A DNA stretch of 49,944 nucleotides. It comes from Acidobacteria bacterium 13_2_20CM_2_57_6. Its GTDB lineage: Bacteria > Acidobacteriota > Terriglobia > Acidiferrales > UBA7541. The number at the start of each line of letters is the position of its first letter. Position 1 is the first letter of the stretch. This document shows, one piece after another, positions 44,146-49,944 of the stretch. The notes under the pieces were generated by a model, which was given only the letters and a program-made list of their open reading frames with translations, was not told the DNA's origin and did not search any database. The DNA is taken from contig MNEA01000169.1 in the NCBI GenBank assembly GCA_001917435.1, positions 1 through 49,944 on the forward strand, read 5' to 3'. The translations under genes were made by a program, and so were the position numbers.

Positions 44146-44489
44146 AGAAGACGAACACCGCGGAGAAATTCCCGCCATTCCTGCGCCAGCACGGACGCGC
44201 GCTCCTTGCCCTGCTCGTGCTTGTCCTCCTGGTGCACGATATTTTTGGCACTCACGGTTTTCTTGCCATGCGCCGCAAGCAACTCGAAATCAAGAAGGTA
44301 ACCACGGATCTGGACCAGCTGAACAAGGAAAACCTGCAGCTCGAGCAGGAAGTAAGAGAGTTAAAGACCGATCCCCGCAAAATCGAAAAAATTGCCCGCG
44401 ACGAGCTGGGCCTCGCCAAGCCCGGCGAGGTCATCATCAAGATCCCGCGGGCGCAGCAGTTGCTGCCGGATTCTTCTGTAAAGCCCTGA
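44127..44489 (+). CDS. FtsB/DivIC-family septum protein
   Basis: A 120-residue bitopic membrane protein with a short basic cytoplasmic end, one membrane helix (ALLALLVLVLLVHDIFG), then a coiled coil (RKQLEIKKVTTDLDQLNKEN) and the family motif ending KIEKIARDELGLAKPGEVI. FtsB/DivIC joins FtsL and FtsQ in the divisome. ATG 44127 overlaps the hexomutase by 19 bases, so translation is probably coupled. Its last 53 bases overlap the 3' end of the convergent membrane protein gene. Confidence 0.88.
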   Translation: MGSAKLKKTNTAEKFPPFLRQHGRALLALLVLVLLVHDIFGTHGFLAMRRKQLEIKKVTTDLDQLNKENLQLEQEVRELKTDPRKIEKIARDELGLAKPGEVIIKIPRAQQLLPDSSVKP

Positions 44490-45561
44490 CCCGCCACTTT
44501 TTCCACGTTGTGCGCGCCAGGGAAAGCCCCAGCATTGCCAGGAAAATCGTAATCAGTCCGGCGGTGGCCTTAAGCGCGCTGCACTGCCCCTTTGGCAAAA
44601 TGGAAAATCTTCCGTAAACGAATTCGATGTGCACCCAATACACCAGCAGCGAAGTATTTCCGAGCTGGATGACCGGGCTGAATCCCTTCTGCGCCAATCC
44701 CCACCGGCACCACGCATAAACTAGGAAGAGAATGATCAGCAAAATGCCGCAGCGCATCAGCAAAAAATCCGGATTGCTGTGCCAGTAGTCGTAAACGGCG
44801 TACAGCCGCACTCGCGAGGAATCGAGCAAGACCGACAAGTAGCAGGCGGCGATCCCAGCGCCGCCGAGCGCTGCGAACGCCAGCCCTTCCCTTCGCCGCG
44901 CCAAGTCCGAAAACAGGAAAAATCTCGCCGCAAGTCCAGCAAACGCGAATGCCGACCACGGAAACAGCGGGAAGAGCCACGGCTGCGGCTCCTTAAAGAT
45001 ATGGACACCGTTGATGTAGGATTCGATAGGCCAGGGCAGAAACCTCGGCCTGTACGTCGTCCAAAGCGGCGGCGTGGCCATGGCCACAAGCACCGCCGCA
45101 AAAATCCCTGCCACAAGAGTCCGAATTCTCGCCGCTGCGCCAACGCCTTCTCCTGTAGCCCAGCACAGCACTCCCATGAGCACCATGGAGAGCCCGAGAA
45201 TGTTCAAAACGTCCACGCGCAGCAAATCCGTCCACGGCGACCACGGATATCCCAACGCAAATTCCTGCACGCGAAACAGCAACCCCATGCCAAAAATCTC
45301 CGCCCCGCGCAGAATCGTTTGCTTGGCGATCGCGTTTCGCGCGATTCCCTTTTCGCGCAATTTCTCCGTCACCAGCGCAAACGATACGCCAGCCAGGAAA
45401 ATAAACAGCGGCGCCGGCAACGTTCCACCGAGCCGCGACCACCCAATCAGCGACGACGATTTCTTGGCCTCCGGGCTCATCCACGAGTCGTAGCAATGGG
45501 TCTGAAACATCAGCACGCACGCCAGCCCGCGCATCCAGTCAATGTAAGCCAGGCGTTTCAT
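44437..45561 (-). CDS. DUF1624-type multi-pass membrane protein (acyltransferase-like)
   Basis: A 374-residue protein with about ten membrane helices. The N-terminus has the pattern RLAYIDWMRGLACVLMFQTH, with RLGGTLPAPLFIFLAGVSFA soon after, which is typical of DUF1624/HGSNAT-like membrane acyltransferases. The C-terminal helices include LGNTSLLVYWVHIEFVYG. Relatives move acetyl groups to sugars across the membrane; substrate here is unknown. Its 3' end overlaps the ftsB-like gene by 53 bases, tail to tail. Confidence 0.85.
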   Translation of the reverse strand: MKRLAYIDWMRGLACVLMFQTHCYDSWMSPEAKKSSSLIGWSRLGGTLPAPLFIFLAGVSFALVTEKLREKGIARNAIAKQTILRGAEIFGMGLLFRVQEFALGYPWSPWTDLLRVDVLNILGLSMVLMGVLCWATGEGVGAAARIRTLVAGIFAAVLVAMATPPLWTTYRPRFLPWPIESYINGVHIFKEPQPWLFPLFPWSAFAFAGLAARFFLFSDLARRREGLAFAALGGAGIAACYLSVLLDSSRVRLYAVYDYWHSNPDFLLMRCGILLIILFLVYAWCRWGLAQKGFSPVIQLGNTSLLVYWVHIEFVYGRFSILPKGQCSALKATAGLITIFLAMLGLSLARTTWKKWRVRALQKNPAATAAPAGS

Positions 45562-45846
45562 GTTTGCTGTGATGTGTCAAACAGTGCTCGCACTCGGAAG
45601 GCGAATTCGCGGTCAGGCATGATGCGAATGATAGACGGTGGGAAACCCCTCCGCAAAGTACAAACGCAGGACGTGTCATTTGTTCTTGACTTCACTGCGG
45701 CCGCCATCGACGATACGACAGGGTTTTCGCAAAAAAAGCCGGACGACTCGCTCGGACTACGGCTTCGTCCGGAGCGCCGATTCTTCTCAGTTGTCGGGAA
45801 CATGCAGCAGGTTTCGAACGTACCTCTCAACGGATAAAGGTGTTCC

Positions 45847-48306
45847 ATGGAAACTCTCTGGCAAGACTTCCAGTTTGCCGTCCGCATGATGCGCAAGAAT
45901 CCGGGTTTTACGACTGCGGCCGTGCTCTGCCTGATGCTTGGGATTGGAGCCACCACTGGGATATTCACGGTGGTCAACGCTGTCCTCCTTCACCCGCTCC
46001 CTTACTCGCATCCGGAGCAGCTCATTCGCGTGTACACTGAGTTTCCCACGTTTCCGAATGGCGGTTTGCACCGATTTTGGACTTCCGGACCTGAATTTCT
46101 GGATTTGCGCCGCGATACACATTCCTGGGCTTCACTCGACGCGTGGATTACCGGCGGCGCGAATCTCGCCGGAAAAACGCAACCGGTGCGCATCACTGCG
46201 GCATACGTGAGCGGCGGATTGCTGGAAACTCTTGCCGTGTCGCCGATTGCCGGACGGCTGATTTCGCAATCCGACGATGTACCTGGAGCGCAGGTTGTGG
46301 CGGACCTTTCCTATGGCACCTGGCAAAGCGCCTTTGCAGGTGATCCACACATCGTCGGTCGTGAGACGTACCTCGACGGCCTGAAGTGCATCATCATTGG
46401 CGTCATGCCGAAGGGCTTTCAGTTTCCACCGGGTGAGCAGGAGCCGGCCCAGATTTGGGCTGCTTTACGATTGGATCCCGCGAATCCTGGCAACCGCGGC
46501 GGCCACAATTATTACTTGCTGGGCCGTTTGCTGCCAGGCGTTACGGCGGGGCAAGCTCAGGGAGAGCTGGCTTCGCTTGTCCAGAGCTATGGCGAGAAAC
46601 GAGTGCCAAAGACGCACAGCTTCCACCCCAAAACGCACACGATCGTCAGCTTTCCTCTTCAGGCGGAAGTCGTTTCGAGCGTTCGGCCGGCGCTCCTGAT
46701 GCTGCTCGGTGCTGTCGTATTTGTGCTCCTGATCGCCAGCGTGAACGTGGCAAACCTGCTGTTGGCTCGCGCCGAGGCCCGCCGGCGGGAAATTGCGATT
46801 CGTGGTGCGCTGGGCGCCGGACTCGTGCGGCTCGCGCGGCAGTTTGTGACCGAGGGAGTTCTCCTGGCTTTCTGCGGCGCTCTTCTCGGCATGGCTCTCT
46901 CCTTTGGAGGAGTGCGATTGGTCCAGCTCACGAATGCGGGCGGGATTCCCCGCGCTGACGAAATTTCGATGGACTGGCGCGTGCTCCTCTTCACTCTGGG
47001 GACGAGCTTGATTACTGGAGTGCTTTTTGGACTCGCGCCTCTCGCACCCTTGCTCCTGAGCGGAATCTCCGAATCTCTGAAGGACACGGCGGGGAGCACG
47101 ACTGCTGCGGCCGGAGCGCAAATCTTCCGGCGCGTCCTGCTAGCCGGCGAACTGGCGATGGCTCTCGTCCTGTTGATCGGCTGCGGGTTGATGCTGCGCG
47201 CTTTCTGGAAGCTGCAGGAGGTCCACACCGGCCTGCAAGCTGAGAACGTTATCACCATGCGCGTTTCGCTTCCGAGCGGAACCTACACAGACAACGCGAA
47301 GATTACTGATTTCTGGACCAGGCTCGAGGAGCGCTTGACGAGTCTCCCGGGCGTGCAATCCGCCGCGCTGGTTTCCGGATTGGCACCGCTGCGCCCGCCC
47401 AACATGAATGACACGGATATCGAGGGATTTGTCCAAACCCAGGATGGTCCTATCCAAAATGTGGATTTTTACCAGGCGGTCAGCAAAGACTACTTCGCGA
47501 CAATGGGTATTCGGCTCATGGACGGCCGTTGGTTCGACGCGCGTGACGTTCAAGGCGCGCCTGACGCCGTCATTATCAACAAGACCATGGCAACGACGTT
47601 CTGGCCCCGCCAGAATCCTATCGGCAGACGCCTCCGGCCCGGCGGGAGCAAGAACTGGAGCACGATCGTAGGCGTCGTAGAGGATGTGAAGAATGCCGGG
47701 CTTGATCGGCCTGCGGGAACCGAACTGTATCTGCCCTACCGGCAACCGGCGGGCGCGGGCAATTCGGACATGTATGTGGCCATGCGCGCGCAAGCGGGCG
47801 ACCCGCGCTCATTGGCAGGTGTCGTGCACGAGCAATTGAATGCCATTGACCCCTCTCTGCCCTTGGCAGATGTCAGGTTGATGGAGGACGTGCTGACTCG
47901 CGCGCAAGCGCGGCCTCGGTTCCTGACGCTGCTGCTGTCGTTGTTCTCCATCGTCGCGTTTGCGATCGCCACCGTCGGCATCTACGGAGTGGTGTCGTAC
48001 TCCGTTGCGCGGCGCACCAAGGAATTTGGTTTGCGCATGGTGCTTGGCGCGCAAGGCGGGGACGTCCTTGGGCTGGTAATGAAACAAGGGGCTGGTATGG
48101 TGGCAATTGGAATTGTTGCCGGACTTGCGACGGCTTTCGCCCTTACCCGATTGATGGCCAGCCTCCTCTTCGGCGTAACCCCGACGGACCTCCCAACGTT
48201 TGCAGGCGTCACCGTTCTGCTGTTTGCGGTGGCGCTGGTGGCCTGTTACTTGCCCGCACGGCGGGCGACCCGCGTAGATCCGATACAAACCTTACGGTAC
48301 GAATAG
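45847..48306 (+). CDS. ADOP-type ABC transporter permease, copy 3 (without adjacent ATPase)
   Basis: An 819-residue permease with the ADOP plan: METLWQDFQFAVRMMRKNPG, membrane segment, MacB_PCD domain, FtsX helices from about residue 281 (LLMLLGAVVFVLLIASVNVA), a second periplasmic domain, and FtsX helices from about 694, ending ATRVDPIQTLRYE. Unlike copies 1 and 2 it has no ATPase or adaptor beside it, the orphan state that gives the family its name. The start is ATG 45847 with AAAGG upstream. Substrate unknown. Confidence 0.9.
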   Translation: METLWQDFQFAVRMMRKNPGFTTAAVLCLMLGIGATTGIFTVVNAVLLHPLPYSHPEQLIRVYTEFPTFPNGGLHRFWTSGPEFLDLRRDTHSWASLDAWITGGANLAGKTQPVRITAAYVSGGLLETLAVSPIAGRLISQSDDVPGAQVVADLSYGTWQSAFAGDPHIVGRETYLDGLKCIIIGVMPKGFQFPPGEQEPAQIWAALRLDPANPGNRGGHNYYLLGRLLPGVTAGQAQGELASLVQSYGEKRVPKTHSFHPKTHTIVSFPLQAEVVSSVRPALLMLLGAVVFVLLIASVNVANLLLARAEARRREIAIRGALGAGLVRLARQFVTEGVLLAFCGALLGMALSFGGVRLVQLTNAGGIPRADEISMDWRVLLFTLGTSLITGVLFGLAPLAPLLLSGISESLKDTAGSTTAAAGAQIFRRVLLAGELAMALVLLIGCGLMLRAFWKLQEVHTGLQAENVITMRVSLPSGTYTDNAKITDFWTRLEERLTSLPGVQSAALVSGLAPLRPPNMNDTDIEGFVQTQDGPIQNVDFYQAVSKDYFATMGIRLMDGRWFDARDVQGAPDAVIINKTMATTFWPRQNPIGRRLRPGGSKNWSTIVGVVEDVKNAGLDRPAGTELYLPYRQPAGAGNSDMYVAMRAQAGDPRSLAGVVHEQLNAIDPSLPLADVRLMEDVLTRAQARPRFLTLLLSLFSIVAFAIATVGIYGVVSYSVARRTKEFGLRMVLGAQGGDVLGLVMKQGAGMVAIGIVAGLATAFALTRLMASLLFGVTPTDLPTFAGVTVLLFAVALVACYLPARRATRVDPIQTLRYE

Positions 48307-48436
48307 CGTCTCATCCTTTTCTTCCATTGCTTCGTGGAAATGGCATCGGCAATCCCCCGATGGCCTAATTTGGTCTGCCATCTCTTTCAGTTACAATTCT
48401 CGCTTGCCTGCAACCCGCCAACTCGGCCTGCTCTCC

Positions 48437-49408
48437 ATGCTCGGTCTCTGGGCCGTGTTGACTCTAACGGGGGCGCTGTACTCCGCCTGGCAGGGCTACG
48501 GCGGCCGCCAGTTCGCTGCCACGCTCACCGCCTTCGCGTTTTTCTTTCTCGTGACCTTGCTTTTTGCCGCGCGCGGCGTCGAGGATCGCCTCGCCTCGCG
48601 CTTCGGCGCCGGCAGCGGCTACTTGCTCGGCACCGCAGTGTTCCTCTTCTACTTGATCTACGCGCTGGGGACAAATACGTTCGCGTTCACGCGTTCCCTC
48701 GCTGTCGCAGGCCTCGTTTTCATTCCGCTACTGCTCGCTGCCACTGCTGAACGTCAGCCACCCGGCGCTTGGCAGGACTTTCTCACCATCGCTGGAATAT
48801 GGCTCGCGGTAAAACCGTTGCCGAATCCCTGGGGATGGTCGTTGTCGCACTGGCTTTGGCCCTTTCCCGGCGGCCGCCTCGCGTATGTTTTCACGGTGAT
48901 GATGTGCGTGAACGTCGCGCTCGCAACATTTGTGCTGGTCCGCCGCGTCAACGGAACCGGCTATTCCATCGGCTGGGGCCACCATTGGAGTTTTTTTATC
49001 CTCGCCAGCTTTCTTGCTTTCGCTTGTATCGCCATTCCACTGGGCCATGCCATCCACTTCATTGAATTCGATCCGCAGTGGTCGCAGTTGAAATCGCTTC
49101 CGCTAGTGTCACTCGGCATTTTGTTTTTCACCGCCTGGCCGGAAGAGTTTCTCTTCCGCGGCTTGCTTCAAAATATCCTCGCGCGGGCCACCAAGAGCGA
49201 TCTCACCGGTTGGTGGATCGCTTCAATTGTTTTTGGCCTTTCGCACATCACCAACATGGGCTTTCCCAATTGGCGCTACGTCATCCTGGCTTCTATCGCC
49301 GGCTTCTTCTACGGCTGGACCTGGCGCAAGACCGGCTCGATCTTCGCGTCCGCCCTGGTCCATGGCGCCGTCGACATCACCTGGCACTTCTTCTTTCGAA
49401 CCCTCTAG
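48437..49408 (+). CDS. CPBP-family intramembrane metalloprotease
   Basis: A protein of about 323 residues with eight or so membrane helices and the three CPBP/Abi motifs: WPEEFLFRGLL (EExxxR), SIVFGLSHITNMG (FxxxH) and SALVHGAVDITWH (HxxxN/D-type). Members are relatives of CAAX prenyl proteases; bacterial ones act in membrane proteolysis or bacteriocin immunity. ATG 48437 is used; a TTG at 48404 would add eleven residues and neither has a clear ribosome-binding site. Confidence 0.85.
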   Translation: MLGLWAVLTLTGALYSAWQGYGGRQFAATLTAFAFFFLVTLLFAARGVEDRLASRFGAGSGYLLGTAVFLFYLIYALGTNTFAFTRSLAVAGLVFIPLLLAATAERQPPGAWQDFLTIAGIWLAVKPLPNPWGWSLSHWLWPFPGGRLAYVFTVMMCVNVALATFVLVRRVNGTGYSIGWGHHWSFFILASFLAFACIAIPLGHAIHFIEFDPQWSQLKSLPLVSLGILFFTAWPEEFLFRGLLQNILARATKSDLTGWWIASIVFGLSHITNMGFPNWRYVILASIAGFFYGWTWRKTGSIFASALVHGAVDITWHFFFRTL

Positions 49409-49481
49409 AGCCGATCTCATAAATGCCTCAACGGGCGTCGCAGCAGCCTCTTGACAGGGATTGCTAACCATTCAACGCTGC

Positions 49482-49496
49482 CATAGTCTAACTATG
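49482..49496. promoter_or_regulatory. palindrome upstream of the PadR gene, possible operator
   Basis: CATAGT-CTA-ACTATG is a perfect 6-3-6 inverted repeat 15 bases before the PadR start. A TTGACA at 49451-49456 could be a -35 box, but no well-spaced -10 is seen. PadR repressors often control their own gene, so this is a reasonable operator candidate. Confidence 0.4.
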
Positions 49497-49510
49497 TCAG
49501 GGGTGATGCT

Positions 49511-49840
49511 TTGCATCGAGACGAAATCCCTCCGGGAACGCTCTATCTGCTGATTTTGAGAACCCTGGCGCGCTCGGGCGAAATGCATGGCTATGAGATC
49601 GCCAATTCCATTCAGCGGACCTCAAATGACGTTCTCCAGGTCGAAGAAGGCTCCCTCTACCCTGCGCTGCAACGGATGCTAATCAAAGGCTGGGTGACTG
49701 CGAAGTGGGGCACGACCGCCGGGAACCGTCGCGCTCGCTACTACCAACTAACTGCTACCGGACGGAAACAACTGGACGTGGAAATGTCGCAGTTTGAGCG
49801 CGTGGTTGGCGCTATCACGCGTGTGATCGAGGCGGTGTGA
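49511..49840 (+). CDS. PadR-family transcriptional regulator
   Basis: A 109-residue winged-helix protein with the PadR pattern: PPGTLYLLILRTLARSGEMHGYEIANSI, VEEGSLYPALQRMLIKGWVT and RRARYYQLTATGRKQLD. It starts at TTG 49511, since the nearby ATG is out of frame, with AGGGGTG upstream. Fourteen bases after its stop a probable ADOP permease begins. PadR-ADOP pairs are frequent in Acidobacteriota, so it probably represses that permease and itself. Confidence 0.9.
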   Translation: MHRDEIPPGTLYLLILRTLARSGEMHGYEIANSIQRTSNDVLQVEEGSLYPALQRMLIKGWVTAKWGTTAGNRRARYYQLTATGRKQLDVEMSQFERVVGAITRVIEAV

Positions 49841-49854
49841 AAAGGAGCTGCGTG

Positions 49855-49944
49855 ATGGACTGGCTGCGCGAACTTGCAAGGCGGCTTAGGATGCTGATTC
49901 ATCGGCGGCAGTTTGATGCGGATCTCGAAGAGGAGATGCGCCTG
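49855..49944 (+). CDS. N-terminus of a probable ADOP-type permease (partial)
   Basis: Thirty codons run to the window edge: MDWLRELARRLRMLIHRRQF followed by DADLEEEMRL. This cytoplasmic, arginine-rich and then acidic start is typical of the longer ADOP permeases that follow PadR genes. AAGGAG lies at 49842-49847. The diagnostic membrane domains are outside the window. Confidence 0.65.
   Translation, partial: MDWLRELARRLRMLIHRRQFDADLEEEMRL

Noticed and set aside
1..49944. CRISPR arrays, rRNA, insertion sequences, phage genes
   Set aside because: No regularly spaced repeats, rRNA-like blocks, transposase motifs or terminal inverted repeats were seen; gene content is ordinary chromosomal.

Overview
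The window is a gene-dense, GC-rich bacterial chromosome segment (about 58-60% G+C by eye) that looks like soil Acidobacteriota. The strongest sign is three complete large MacB/FtsX-type permeases of about 810-840 residues, plus the start of a probable fourth. The complete ones share an N-terminal WQD...[19 protein letters not shown] block and a C-terminal ATR.DP...LRYE end, the pattern of the acidobacterial duplicated orphan permease (ADOP) family; one PadR regulator sits directly in front of the fourth. An NtrC-type two-component pair, an IorAB-like molybdenum hydroxylase and a tandem PilZ protein fit the same assignment. It is inferred from protein style, not from a marker gene. I saw no rRNA, tRNA, CRISPR array, prophage or insertion sequence.

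Layout. (1) 1-10.9 kb: an efflux locus with a periplasmic adaptor, two ADOP-type permeases each followed by its own ATPase, then a sigma-54-dependent response regulator and a histidine kinase overlapping by 4 bases. (2) 10.9-12.7 kb, minus strand: a secreted YceI-like protein and a geranylgeranyl-reductase-type flavoprotein. (3) 12.9-18.3 kb: the branched-chain amino acid operon ilvD-ilvB-ilvN-ilvC. It is preceded by a classical attenuator: a 39-codon leader peptide with nine Ile/Val codons in a 15-codon stretch, and two mutually exclusive hairpins, the second a perfect 11-bp stem followed by a T-run. (4) 18.4-24.3 kb: a secreted two-domain protein joining a PBP4-type D-Ala-D-Ala carboxypeptidase to a D-aminoacylase-like amidohydrolase, a small secreted protein, a gamma-glutamyltransferase with an apparent internal deletion, and a small zinc-finger-like protein. 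(5) 24.5-30.6 kb: glycogen branching enzyme, then a molybdenum hydroxylase cluster (2Fe-2S subunit, frameshifted molybdopterin subunit, diheme cytochrome c) and a small membrane protein. (6) 30.7-35.2 kb: an ECF sigma factor with a soluble zinc anti-sigma factor (minus strand), a tandem PilZ protein, a Tat-exported TIM-barrel protein, and a pair of exported proteins sharing a repeated domain. (7) 35.3-40.4 kb, minus strand: a ferredoxin-NADP reductase-like protein, a GH3 beta-glucosidase, a lone FtsX-like permease and a small secreted protein. (8) 40.7-45.6 kb: a trans-sulfuration PLP enzyme, cupin, CutA, phosphohexomutase, FtsB/DivIC-like protein and a DUF1624-type membrane protein. (9) 45.8-49.9 kb: an ADOP permease, a CPBP membrane protease, a PadR regulator and the start of another probable ADOP permease.

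Most notable: the ilv attenuator is directly readable in the sequence. The carboxypeptidase/D-aminoacylase fusion keeps the penicillin-binding-protein motifs, but its amidohydrolase half has lost the usual HxH and Cys metal ligands. Two genes 5 kb apart each lack about 37 residues relative to their families, so either decay or an assembly problem is possible there.
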